9,097 bases of DNA from Candidatus Hydrogenedentota bacterium. GTDB lineage: Bacteria; Hydrogenedentota; Hydrogenedentia; Hydrogenedentales; CAITNO01. The stretch lies in the NCBI GenBank assembly GCA_011046175.1, contig DSBB01000299.1, positions 1-9,097 of the forward strand, in the 5' to 3' direction. Made by a program: the position numbers and the translations under genes. Below, one piece after another: positions 1-6,445 of the stretch (within the stretch, counting starts at the first letter, position 1; each line of letters opens with the position of its first letter). The notes under the pieces were generated by a model, which saw only the letters and a list, made by a program, of their open reading frames with translations, was not told where the DNA came from and did not search any database.

Positions 1-617
1 GTCACCGCCACCACGTCGTGGCGGCGACTGGCAACGCGCAGCGCGGTCTCGTAATCATCTGCCATGAAATCCGAAACAAGAAAAACCACCGCGCGACGGC
101 GTATCACGCTGTTCAGATAATGCAGCGCCCCGGGGATGTCGGTGCCGGTGCGCTTCGGTTCGAAATACAACACCTCGCGAATGACGCGCAACACATGCCG
201 GCTGCCCTTTTGCGGCGGCACATACAACTCGATGGCGTCGGTAAACACCAGCAATCCCACCTTGTCGTTGTTTTTGATGGCGGAAAAGGCAAGCACGGCG
301 CACAGTTCGGCGGCCAGCTCGTTCTTGAACCGGGACACACTGCCGAACCGCCCCGAACCGCTCATGTCCACCATGAGCATGACGGTCAGTTCGCGCTCCT
401 CCGCCATGACCTTCACATGAGGCTCGCCCGTGCGCGCCGTGACATTCCAGTCAATGCTTCGGATGTCGTCGCCGGGCACATAGCCGCGCACTTCCCGAAA
501 TTCCATGCCTTGGCCCTTGAATACGCTCTCGTACTGGCCGGCCAGAATCTCGTTGACCATGCGTCGTGTGCGAATGTGTATCCGCCGTATCTGTTGCATG
601 ACCTCCTGAGGGATCAT
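1..617 (-). CDS. DUF58 domain protein with VWA-like fold (3' end beyond window)
   Basis: Reading the minus strand from the ATG at 617 gives an open frame to the window edge, about 205 residues with the C-terminus missing. It begins MIPQEVMQQIRRIHIRTRR, the usual start of soluble DUF58 proteins without N-terminal membrane helices. The DUF58 core signature lies at about residues 46-58 (YVPGDDIRSIDWN). A von Willebrand factor A-like domain follows, with a metal-site motif DMSGS at 84-88, a later GTD segment and a downstream SDF. These motifs suggest a divalent-metal-dependent protein-binding domain. An AAGGA-like ribosome site sits about 10 bases before the ATG. A second ATG at codon 7 lies too close to its AGGAGG to be preferred. 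It is the third gene after the BatD-like gene and moxR. DUF58 proteins commonly pair with MoxR ATPases and probably act as adaptors; the client is unknown. The family call is sure, the biological role is not. Confidence 0.93.
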   Translation of the reverse strand, partial: MIPQEVMQQIRRIHIRTRRMVNEILAGQYESVFKGQGMEFREVRGYVPGDDIRSIDWNVTARTGEPHVKVMAEERELTVMLMVDMSGSGRFGSVSRFKNELAAELCAVLAFSAIKNNDKVGLLVFTDAIELYVPPQKGSRHVLRVIREVLYFEPKRTGTDIPGALHYLNSVIRRRAVVFLVSDFMADDYETALRVASRRHDVVAV

Positions 618-641
618 GGGTTTCTTGTTCCTTCTTGCTAC

Positions 642-677
642 TGTCTGACGTGTCGGACGTGTCAGACATGTCCGACG
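642..677. repeat. Four tandem 9-bp units of TGTCNGACR
   Basis: Four contiguous 9-bp units lie between the moxR stop codon and the DUF58 start: TGTCTGACG (642-650), TGTCGGACG (651-659), TGTCAGACA (660-668) and TGTCCGACG (669-677). The only variable positions are the central base and the last base. Each unit is close to a palindrome (GTC-N-GAC), so neighbouring units can also pair as small hairpins. No encoded protein explains the pattern, because the array lies in the roughly 63-bp spacer. It could be an intergenic microsatellite, a mRNA spacer structure or a binding-site cluster; nothing in the sequence decides between these. Confidence 0.85.
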
Positions 678-680
678 GCG

Positions 681-1667
681 TTACGGCACGGGGACGGTGT
701 CCAATATCTTGCGAATAATGTCTTCGCTCGTCATGTTTTCCGCCTCGGCCTCGTAAGTAACCTTGACCCGGTGACGCAGCACGTCCATCGCCACCTGCTT
801 CACATCATTCGGAAACACATTGCCTTCGCCCTGCAAAAACGCCATGGCCCGCGCGGCCTGTTGCAGGTAAATGGTGGCGCGGGGCGATGCGCCGTATTCA
901 ATCAGGGGTTTCAGCGCCATGCCAAAAGTTTCCGGTTCGCGCGTGGCATACACCAAATCCACAATGTAGTTCTTGGCCTTGTCGTCCACATAAATCTGAT
1001 TGACTATTTCCCGCGCTTCAAGTATCTGCGCCTTTTTTACAACCGCGTCCACATGCTGTTTGTGCAACACATCCACGCGGTCCATAATCTCGCGCTCCTC
1101 GGCGCGGGTGGGATAACCCACTTTCAACTTCAACATGAAGCGGTCCACCTGCGCCTCCGGCAACGGATAGGTTCCTTCCTGCTCGATTGGATTCTGCGTG
1201 GCCAGCACCATGAACGGTTCTTCAAGCGAAAACGTCTCTTCGCCAATGGTCACCTGGCGCTCCTGCATCGCTTCAAGCAAGGCGCTTTGCACCTTCGCCG
1301 GGGCGCGGTTGATTTCGTCCGCGAGGATGATGTTCCCGAATATGGGGCCTTTTTTGGTTATGAATTCGGCTGTTTTAGGCGTGTATACCAATGTGCCGAT
1401 AAGATCGGCGGGCAACAGATCCGGGGTGAATTGTATGCGCCGAAACACGCAGTCCATGGCCTGCGAGAGGGTGGTTACAGCGGTGGTCTTCGCCAAGCCG
1501 GGCACCCCTTCTATCAGCACATGACCATTGGCAAGTATGCCCACCAGCAACCGGTCCACCATGTATTGCTGGCCTACAATCACCCGCGCTATTTCTCCGC
1601 GCAACCGGTTCACCAAGTCGGCGTGCTGTTCCACACTGCGGCGTACCGCTTCTACATTTACGGTCAT
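681..1667 (-). CDS. MoxR-family AAA+ ATPase
   Basis: This 328-residue protein has the usual MoxR length and a complete AAA+ core. Walker A is GVPGLAKT at residues 54-61 and Walker B is IILADEIN at 113-120. Sensor 1 is ATQNP at 156-160. The EAQVDRF segment with the arginine-finger region is at 171-177, and the sensor 2 region GASPRAT is at 259-265. All catalytic residues appear intact, so it should hydrolyse ATP. MoxR ATPases are cytoplasmic, chaperone-like proteins that act with VWA partners, for example in metal-cofactor insertion or stress responses. The gene starts three bases after the stop of the BatD-like gene, with a GGAGAA ribosome site inside the end of that gene, so the two are co-transcribed. 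The DUF58 partner follows after about 63 bp. The family assignment is firm; the substrate is unknown. Confidence 0.96.
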   Translation of the reverse strand: MTVNVEAVRRSVEQHADLVNRLRGEIARVIVGQQYMVDRLLVGILANGHVLIEGVPGLAKTTAVTTLSQAMDCVFRRIQFTPDLLPADLIGTLVYTPKTAEFITKKGPIFGNIILADEINRAPAKVQSALLEAMQERQVTIGEETFSLEEPFMVLATQNPIEQEGTYPLPEAQVDRFMLKLKVGYPTRAEEREIMDRVDVLHKQHVDAVVKKAQILEAREIVNQIYVDDKAKNYIVDLVYATREPETFGMALKPLIEYGASPRATIYLQQAARAMAFLQGEGNVFPNDVKQVAMDVLRHRVKVTYEAEAENMTSEDIIRKILDTVPVP

Positions 1668-1670
1668 GAA

Positions 1671-2498
1671 TCAGTTCTCCTTTGCTTCGCGCTGCAATGC
1701 CTGCGCGACAATGCGTTCCACTTCCTTGAAATCCCCCTCCATGGCGTCGTCTGAAGGGCGGACGCCCCTGTAGCCCGTGTCGTCAACAGACTGCTTCAAT
1801 TTGGCATGAAGCGGTCTGCATGAATCAGAAACGCCGGCGTTAATACATTCCAACGCGCTGCACAACGCACGGTAAAATCCGTAAAAGTCGCCGTCAAGAC
1901 GGCTGCGGCGCGCTTCATGCAGCAACGCCTGCGCCTGTTTCGACGGCGATAACGCGGCGTCAGTTGCCGCGGCAAGCCGCCTGTTCCCCGCTTTACGCCA
2001 AAGCAACGCAGCCGCGCAAAGCAACAGTGCAACAATCAAAACGGCCCACAATCCGGCGCGTGATCCGCGTATGGTGATCGTTGCCGCGTCTGTTTCCAAA
2101 ACATGCGTGGGCGTATTTTCGTCAACAGCGGAAATCCGGCTCTCGCCAGGCTCCTCCCATGCAATTACACGCAGGGTAAGGGGCGGCGCGGTATAGACGC
2201 CCGCTTCTTCGGCGCGATAGCCGACAACCACGCGCGTCTCATGGCGATCGCCCGAACTACGCGACCGCATCTCCAGTAGCTCCGCCCCCCCCCAATCCAA
2301 CACCGGAAGTTGGGGCGGCAAGACGGTATACGCTCCCGGCGCGCCCTCCCAGGATACGATGTATTCCACGGGAAACACGTCGCCTGGACGCGCCGCATAC
2401 TTCTGCGCGGCCACGGAGACCTCGACTGCCGCCGAGGTTTGAACGGCGCAAAGAATGACAGGCAATGCCGCCAGAAATATCAAGACACAACGATTCAT
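1671..2498 (-). CDS. BatD-like membrane-anchored protein of the MoxR operon
   Basis: From the ATG at 2498 the protein has 275 residues. A GTG at 2513 in the same frame would add five residues; the ATG is preferred because it places the signal peptide directly at the N-terminus (MNRCVLIFLAALPVIL, ending near TSAA). Residues of about 25-145 look like a beta-rich, Ig-like exported domain. One membrane helix follows at about 149-167 (GLWAVLIVALLLCAAALLW). The remaining ~100 residues are cytoplasmic, helical and charged, with a segment ARRSRLDGDFYGFYRALCSA that resembles the C-terminal part of BatD proteins. It has only one exported domain, shorter than classical BatD. It is first in the operon with moxR and the DUF58 gene, which supports a role as the envelope anchor of that complex. 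The coding strand contains a run of nine G at 2285-2293, around residues 69-71. Family membership is inferred from architecture and context rather than from strong motifs. Confidence 0.62.
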   Translation of the reverse strand: MNRCVLIFLAALPVILCAVQTSAAVEVSVAAQKYAARPGDVFPVEYIVSWEGAPGAYTVLPPQLPVLDWGGAELLEMRSRSSGDRHETRVVVGYRAEEAGVYTAPPLTLRVIAWEEPGESRISAVDENTPTHVLETDAATITIRGSRAGLWAVLIVALLLCAAALLWRKAGNRRLAAATDAALSPSKQAQALLHEARRSRLDGDFYGFYRALCSALECINAGVSDSCRPLHAKLKQSVDDTGYRGVRPSDDAMEGDFKEVERIVAQALQREAKEN

Positions 2499-2720
2499 GG
2501 TTGCGTTGAGCACATATCATGCCAATACGACGCAATAGATAACTCAAACAAATAACGTGAGATATTTTCGACAAGAACCGACGGCACGCCCCCAAATAAG
2601 GTTTTCACCCTGATATGCCCCTTCGTCTGCAATTCAACGGAAAAGAAAAAACATCGCTGTTCTCGTTTTGTTCGCCGTTTCCATTCCGGAGCAAAAGGGA
2701 TTTTCCTGTGCGGATGGTGT

Positions 2721-2726
2721 TATGAT
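2721..2726 (+). promoter_or_regulatory. Possible -10 element (TATGAT) for the dgkA-like gene
   Basis: TATGAT matches the sigma-70 -10 consensus at five of six positions and lies about 143 bp before the dgkA-like start. No good -35 hexamer is seen 16-18 bp upstream. If used, it would give a long leader containing the inverted repeat at 2783-2842. This is a motif match only. Confidence 0.28.
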
Positions 2727-2782
2727 GGATGCGACAGGCGTTCGGGTGTTTCCCGCCGCGCGCGTTTAGGAACGTCTGATAT

Positions 2783-2842
2783 AACTGTCCGGCAAGGGTT
2801 TGAGTATCAAGCATTATCTATCGTGATCCCCGCCGGACAGTT
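2783..2842 (+). repeat. Perfect 11-bp inverted repeat (predicted stem-loop) before the dgkA-like gene
   Basis: AACTGTCCGGC at 2783-2793 is the exact reverse complement of GCCGGACAGTT at 2832-2842. A G-U and an A-U pair could extend the stem to 13 bp (2781-2793 with 2832-2844). Inside the 38-nt loop, GGG at 2796-2798 can pair with CCC at 2829-2831, and TTGA/TCAA near 2800-2810 could form a small inner hairpin. The repeat ends 26 bases before the ATG of the dgkA-like gene, and no U-tract follows, so it is not a standard terminator. It may be a structured mRNA leader or an operator-like pair of sites; its function is unknown. Confidence 0.6.
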
Positions 2843-2868
2843 GTCTTCGGATAAAGAAATGCTGGTTT

Positions 2869-3246
2869 ATGGCAGACCGACCATTCAGAATCACAGCCAG
2901 AATACAAAGCATCTGGTTCGCCTTTTCGGGCATCCGCGCCATGCTGCGCACCCAGCACAATGCATGGCTCCACGGCTGCGCCACCATCGCCGTCGCAGCG
3001 GCCGGCTTGCTGATGGGTGTTTCAGCCGAAGACTGGCGCTGGCTGGTATTGGCCATCGCGATTGTCTGGATTGCCGAAGCGCTGAACACCGCATTCGAGT
3101 TTCTTGCCGACGTCGCCTCGCCGGAGTTCCATCCGCTTGTTAAGCAGGCCAAGGATGTCGCCGCAGGAGCGGTCTTGATTGCCGCCGCCGGGGCGGCGAT
3201 TATAGGACTGCTCGTATTCGCGCCGTATCTGGCGGAAAAGTTGTAA
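2869..3246 (+). CDS. dgkA: Diacylglycerol/undecaprenol kinase family membrane protein (DgkA-type)
   Basis: The protein has 125 residues, the normal length for the small trimeric DgkA family, which phosphorylates diacylglycerol or undecaprenol in the inner membrane using ATP. An amphipathic N-terminus with GIRAMLRTQHNAWLHG (21-36) precedes three membrane segments at about 37-52, 57-75 and 98-119. The family's catalytic stretch is present as EALNTAFEFLAD at 70-81, with Glu70, Asn73, Glu77 and Asp81 matching conserved positions. The KDVAAGAVLI segment at 95-104 is also typical. At the position of E. coli Glu28, a metal-ligand residue, this protein has Gln29. The ribosome site is weak (GGATAAAG-like, about 13 bases upstream). 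The gene is probably transcribed from the upstream spacer and stands apart from metK by about 158 bp. The lipid substrate cannot be told from sequence: diacylglycerol or undecaprenol are both possible. Confidence 0.9.
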   Translation: MADRPFRITARIQSIWFAFSGIRAMLRTQHNAWLHGCATIAVAAAGLLMGVSAEDWRWLVLAIAIVWIAEALNTAFEFLADVASPEFHPLVKQAKDVAAGAVLIAAAGAAIIGLLVFAPYLAEKL

Positions 3247-3250
3247 GAAC

Positions 3251-3271
3251 TTCCTTATATGCATAACGGAA
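3251..3271 (+). other. Small imperfect hairpin just after the dgkA-like stop
   Basis: TTCCTTAT (3251-3258) can pair with ATAA-C-GGAA (3263-3271) around a four-base loop, with one bulged C. It begins five bases after the TAA. No run of T follows, so it is not a clear intrinsic terminator, though it could protect the mRNA end. Confidence 0.3.
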
Positions 3272-3327
3272 AAGTCCGGCGCGCGGCTCATAAAAATTTC
3301 AATTCGCCATCCGCCTTCCTGATACGG

Positions 3328-3333
3328 TATGAT
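3328..3333 (+). promoter_or_regulatory. Possible -10 element (TATGAT) for metK
   Basis: TATGAT, preceded by GG, lies 72 bp before the metK ATG. A TTCGCC at 3303-3308 is a poor -35 at a long 19-bp spacing. The leader that would follow shows no recognisable SAM-riboswitch core. This is a weak motif match, supported only by its place ahead of a gene that likely needs its own promoter. Confidence 0.3.
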
Positions 3334-3392
3334 ATAGACAGTTCCCTTTACTCTCAGTCGGCGTTTTGTTTTTGCCGGTTATTTTAAGCTTA

Positions 3393-3398
3393 GAAAGG
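3393..3398 (+). promoter_or_regulatory. metK ribosome binding site (GAAAGG)
   Basis: GAAAGG lies six bases before the ATG at 3405. This decides the start in favour of that ATG over the in-frame TTG at 3366. The 13 extra residues from the TTG do not resemble the start of known MetK proteins, while MSKLMTNHVFTSESVSEGHP does. Confidence 0.7.
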
Positions 3399-3404
3399 TT
3401 TTAT

Positions 3405-4598
3405 ATGAGCAAGTTGATGACCAATCATGTGTTCACGTCTGAATCCGTGTCCGAAGGACACCCCGACAAGGTTTGCGACCTGATTTCTGACGCTATTCTC
3501 GATGCGTGCCTCGAGGCCGACCCCGACAGCCATGTGGGATGCGAAACGCTTGTGGCGACCGATCTGGTGGTAAACGCGGGCGAAATAACCTGCGGCGGCT
3601 GGGAAGGGATCAATCCGGAGGCCATAGCGCGCGGGGTGGTGGAAGATATCGGCTATGCGCATGAAGACATTGGATTCAGTTACAAGACATTCGAGTATAT
3701 AAACCGGCTCCATGAACAATCGCCCGACATAGCCATGGGCGTAAACGAAGGAACGGGGCTTTATACGGAACAGGGCGCGGGCGATCAAGGCATGATGTTC
3801 GGCTACGCCGCGAATGAAACGCCGGAGTTGATGCCCGCGCCCATTCAATACAGCCATCAGCTGTTGCTGGAACTGGCCCGCATACGCAAAGCGGGTGAAA
3901 TTCCCTATCTGCGTCCCGACTCGAAATCGCAGGTGTCGGTCCGTTATGAAAGCGGAAAACCCGTGTGCATCACCGCCGTGGTGATCTCCCATCAAACCGA
4001 AGACATCCCCCTCGATACCATTCGCGAAGATTTGGTCAAGGTCGCAAAAAACGTGCTCGGCGCCACCGGCCTGTTGACGGACGCCACGGAATATTATATT
4101 AATCCGACGGGGCGTTTCGTGGTGGGCGGCCCTCACGGAGACTCGGGCTTGACGGGACGCAAGATTATTGTGGATTCCTACGGCGGCGTTGGGTGCCACG
4201 GCGGCGGCGCCTTTTCCGGCAAGGACCCGACAAAGGTAGACCGCAGCGCCGCCTATTACAGCCGGTACGTGGCCAAAAACATCGTAGCCGCAGGACTTGC
4301 CGCGAAGTGTGAACTTCAGGTGGCGTACGCCATTGGCGTGTCAAAGCCCATGAGCGTCAACGTGTCCACCTTCGGGACGGGCGCCGTAAGTGACGACGTG
4401 TTGCAGCAAGTGGTTGAATCAAGCGGCCTGTTCGATTTTCGGCCTGCGGCGATTATGAAAAATCTGGGGTTGAGCCGCCCACAAGGCTGGCGCTACCGGG
4501 ACACGGCGGCATACGGCCACTTCGGGCGCGACATATTCCCCTGGGAGAAAACCGACCGCGTGGACGAGTTGAAAAACGCGGTCGCGCAAAAGGCGTAG
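3405..4598 (+). CDS. metK: S-adenosylmethionine synthetase (methionine adenosyltransferase)
   Basis: This 397-residue enzyme makes S-adenosylmethionine from methionine and ATP, releasing phosphate and pyrophosphate (EC 2.5.1.6), in the cytoplasm. The length and motifs are standard for bacterial MetK. They include GHPDK at 19-23 near the N-terminus, the signature GAGDQGMMFGYA at about 125-136, GPHGDSGLTGRK at about 242-253, and the phosphate-binding GGGAFSGKD at about 266-274. FGTGAVSDD at about 323-331 marks the C-terminal domain. No key residue appears lost. The start at 3405 is chosen from the GAAAGG site and the family's N-terminus. The next gene, an adenosine-kinase-type protein, starts three bases after the metK stop, so the two are almost certainly one transcript. 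MetK feeds every methyltransferase in the cell, including possibly the one at the right end of this window. Confidence 0.98.
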   Translation: MSKLMTNHVFTSESVSEGHPDKVCDLISDAILDACLEADPDSHVGCETLVATDLVVNAGEITCGGWEGINPEAIARGVVEDIGYAHEDIGFSYKTFEYINRLHEQSPDIAMGVNEGTGLYTEQGAGDQGMMFGYAANETPELMPAPIQYSHQLLLELARIRKAGEIPYLRPDSKSQVSVRYESGKPVCITAVVISHQTEDIPLDTIREDLVKVAKNVLGATGLLTDATEYYINPTGRFVVGGPHGDSGLTGRKIIVDSYGGVGCHGGGAFSGKDPTKVDRSAAYYSRYVAKNIVAAGLAAKCELQVAYAIGVSKPMSVNVSTFGTGAVSDDVLQQVVESSGLFDFRPAAIMKNLGLSRPQGWRYRDTAAYGHFGRDIFPWEKTDRVDELKNAVAQKA

Positions 4599-4601
4599 TC
4601 T

Positions 4602-5597
4602 ATGAAAACCAACTCGGATACCGCCATACTGGGCGTGGGTTCGCCGATTGTTGACCTGCTGGCGCAGGTGCCCGAATCGTTTCTTGACACGGTGCCCGGC
4701 GCCAAGGGCGGCATGGAACTGGTGGCGCCGGAGGCGATGGATGCGATTGTGGCGCGCCTGCCCGCGCCGCCCGTGAAAGCGCCCGGCGGCAGCGCCGCGA
4801 ACACAGTCTGCGCGTTGATCCGTCTGGGCATGCCCGTGGGACTTTTGGGCAAAATGGGCGAAGACGATATGGCGGCAGTATACTGTCGCGCGTTTTCGGC
4901 GCTTGGCGGCGATTGCTCTCGTTTCAAGACAACCGCGGAAAAACCGACCGCCCGTTGCCTGAGCCTGATCACGCCCGACGGCGAACGCACCATGCGCACC
5001 GACCTGGGCGCGGCAAAATTGCTTGCGCCGGACGAAGTTACCCTTGCTGATTTTGACGGATATTCCCATGTGCATATCGAGGGATACGCGCTGCTTGATG
5101 AACCGCTGACATTGAAAGTATTGGAAATGGCGTTGGAACACAGTTGCAGCGTAAGTCTCGACTTGGGTTCTTTCGAGACAGTTCGCAACACGCGCGGCAA
5201 CTTGGAACGGTGGCTGCGGGATTACGTGGATATCGTTTTTGCGAATGAAGACGAGGCGCGCGCTTTCTGTGGTGACGATTCGCCGGAGAAAGCGCTGGAC
5301 GCATTCGGCGAAGTCTGCGCGGCGGCGGCGGTAAAACTTGGCGCATGCGGCGCATGGCTGCAATCGGCCGGCGAGCGCGTATATGTCCCGGCGCACAAGG
5401 TGGATACCGTTGTGGATACCACCGGCGCAGGCGACTGCTGGGCCGCCGGGTTTCTTTACGGCCACCTGAAAGGACTCCCGCTTGCCGCCACAGGAGAATT
5501 GGCTGCATTCATCGGAGCGGAAACCGTAACGACGCTGGGCGCTTCGCCCGATGAAGACGGATGGAAAAGGATTCTTGCGAAAGCGGCTTCCATGTAG
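4602..5597 (+). CDS. PfkB-family kinase, adenosine kinase type
   Basis: The protein has 331 residues, normal for ribokinase/PfkB kinases. The N-terminal PfkB signature region is PGGSAANT at 61-68, followed by GKMGEDD at 83-89. The C-terminal anion-hole and catalytic-base motif DTTGAGD is at 272-278, with Asp278 as the expected base. Segments GERTMRTDLGAA (127-138) and HIEGYALLDEP (158-168) are those of the adenosine-kinase-like branch rather than ribokinase or fructokinase. The likely reaction is adenosine plus ATP to AMP plus ADP. Translation probably couples to metK, whose stop is three bases upstream; AAAGG in the metK end is the likely ribosome site. The pairing makes sense because SAM use eventually releases adenosine from S-adenosylhomocysteine. 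Another nucleoside or sugar as substrate cannot be ruled out by sequence alone. Confidence 0.82.
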   Translation: MKTNSDTAILGVGSPIVDLLAQVPESFLDTVPGAKGGMELVAPEAMDAIVARLPAPPVKAPGGSAANTVCALIRLGMPVGLLGKMGEDDMAAVYCRAFSALGGDCSRFKTTAEKPTARCLSLITPDGERTMRTDLGAAKLLAPDEVTLADFDGYSHVHIEGYALLDEPLTLKVLEMALEHSCSVSLDLGSFETVRNTRGNLERWLRDYVDIVFANEDEARAFCGDDSPEKALDAFGEVCAAAAVKLGACGAWLQSAGERVYVPAHKVDTVVDTTGAGDCWAAGFLYGHLKGLPLAATGELAAFIGAETVTTLGASPDEDGWKRILAKAASM

Positions 5598-5713
5598 CAG
5601 GACCTTCATGCGCCGACATTTTCGTCGCCCGGATGGAATATGCCTGACGCCGAAGCCGGAAAAACATATTACGCGCAACAGACGCACATGTTGCAAAGAA
5701 AAGGTGGAAACTC

Positions 5714-6367
5714 ATGTATGTAGGAAGAATCGTCAGCGTGGCGCGCACCACAGACGGGCGTCTGTGCGGCGTATATCGGGTCTCCAGCCGCTCCTTTCCC
5801 AACCGTTCGGCGCTCGTGGGCAAGGACAAGGTCAGCATCGTGCCGAAAGCGGGACACGAAGGCGACGTGCTGAAAAATCCCTATATAGCGTATAACTGCG
5901 TCCGTGTGGTTCGTAATGGCGACGTGGCCGTGGTAACCAACGGCAGCCAGACAGACGTTATTGCGGAAAAAATTGAAAACGGCATGCCCGCGCTTGACGC
6001 GGTGGCGCTGGCGTCTTTAATGCTGGATTATGAGAAGGACGCCTACAATACGCCCCGTATCAGCGCTGTGGTGGATAAAAGCAGCGGCGCAGGATGGCTC
6101 GGCATTGTGCGCCACGACGGACTGCAGGTCGAGCGTATCCCGCTCGAGTTCGGACGCCTCTATTATGTCGCCACATACGAGGAAAGCACCGTTTGCGCTC
6201 AGCGTTGCATCGAGTTCCCCGTCAAAACGGCGGAAGAAGCGTGTGATTTTATCCTCGGCAGGGATGTTTTCGCCGAGCGTGACAACCCCGTGACAGCTGT
6301 CGCCGCCATGGCCGCGGACTACAGTTTCACATTGATGGCAAAAGACGCGCCGACAACGGGCGGCTGA
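5714..6367 (+). CDS. purO: IMP cyclohydrolase of the PurO family
   Basis: The 217-residue protein has the hallmarks of PurO-type IMP cyclohydrolase, which closes FAICAR to IMP in the last step of purine synthesis (EC 3.5.4.10). It begins MYVGRIVSVAR and contains YRVSSRSFPNR (21-31), NPYIAYNCVRVV (55-66), TNGSQTD (75-81) and DYEKDAYNTPRI (105-116), which run through the conserved core of the family. The fold is of the NTN-hydrolase type. AGGTGG at 5702-5707 gives a good ribosome site six bases before the ATG. The gene follows the adenosine kinase by 116 bp with no clear terminator between them, so read-through is possible. PurO was characterised in archaea; most bacteria use PurH instead. The bacterial protein may be a true IMP cyclohydrolase or a related enzyme, and whether PurH exists in this genome cannot be seen here. 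Confidence 0.84.
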   Translation: MYVGRIVSVARTTDGRLCGVYRVSSRSFPNRSALVGKDKVSIVPKAGHEGDVLKNPYIAYNCVRVVRNGDVAVVTNGSQTDVIAEKIENGMPALDAVALASLMLDYEKDAYNTPRISAVVDKSSGAGWLGIVRHDGLQVERIPLEFGRLYYVATYEESTVCAQRCIEFPVKTAEEACDFILGRDVFAERDNPVTAVAAMAADYSFTLMAKDAPTTGG

Positions 6368-6375
6368 GAGCCTGC

Positions 6376-6434
6376 GCGCGCATCCGCCCGACCGCGATGA
6401 ACACACTCGCCCGTGACAGGTGCGGCGATGCGCG
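6376..6434 (+). other. Imperfect GC-rich inverted repeat after purO
   Basis: GCGCATC (6378-6384) pairs exactly with GATGCGC (6427-6433), and the flanking bases allow an 11-bp bulged stem (CGC at 6385-6387 with GCG at 6422-6424). The loop is over 30 nt and no T-run follows, so it is a poor terminator. It could be a chance result of high GC content. It lies in the 138-bp spacer between purO and nfeD. Confidence 0.25.
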
Positions 6435-6445
6435 GCCAGTTGGAG

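Larger units (their letters stand above)
2499..2868. other. Divergent intergenic region, no convincing gene
   Basis: This stretch of about 370 bp separates the minus-strand BatD-like operon from the plus-strand dgkA-like gene, so promoters for both directions should lie here. I see no protein-like frame. A 69-codon minus-strand frame at 2605-2814 has no recognisable domain and overlaps the structured region. The left half is noticeably more AT-rich than the flanking genes. The right half holds a possible -10 hexamer (2721-2726) and a perfect inverted repeat (2783-2793 with 2832-2842). A 15-codon frame begins with ATGATG at 2722 and ends at a TAG near 2769; it is too short to claim as a leader peptide. 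Confidence 0.6.

Noticed and set aside
18..1754. Open frame of 578 codons on the plus strand
   Set aside because: It runs antisense to the DUF58 and moxR genes, both of which have complete family motifs. Its translation is rich in His and Arg with no domain, as expected from codon bias in the real genes.
2605..2814. 69-codon minus-strand frame in the divergent spacer
   Set aside because: There is no ribosome site, no recognisable motif, and it crosses an arm of the inverted repeat.
3247..3404. Possible SAM riboswitch ahead of metK
   Set aside because: I looked for the conserved cores and pairing of known SAM-responsive leaders and saw none; the only structures are short weak hairpins.
3366..3404. 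TTG start giving 13 extra residues on MetK
   Set aside because: The ATG at 3405 has a GAAAGG ribosome site at the right distance and matches the N-terminus of known MetK proteins.
4419..5696. Open frame of 425 codons on the minus strand
   Set aside because: It is antisense to the end of metK and the whole adenosine kinase gene. The product is Arg/Cys/His-rich and has no recognisable fold.
5598..5713. Terminator between the adenosine kinase and purO genes
   Set aside because: Only a four-base-pair CGAC/GTCG hairpin was found near 5614-5627, and no T-run follows it.
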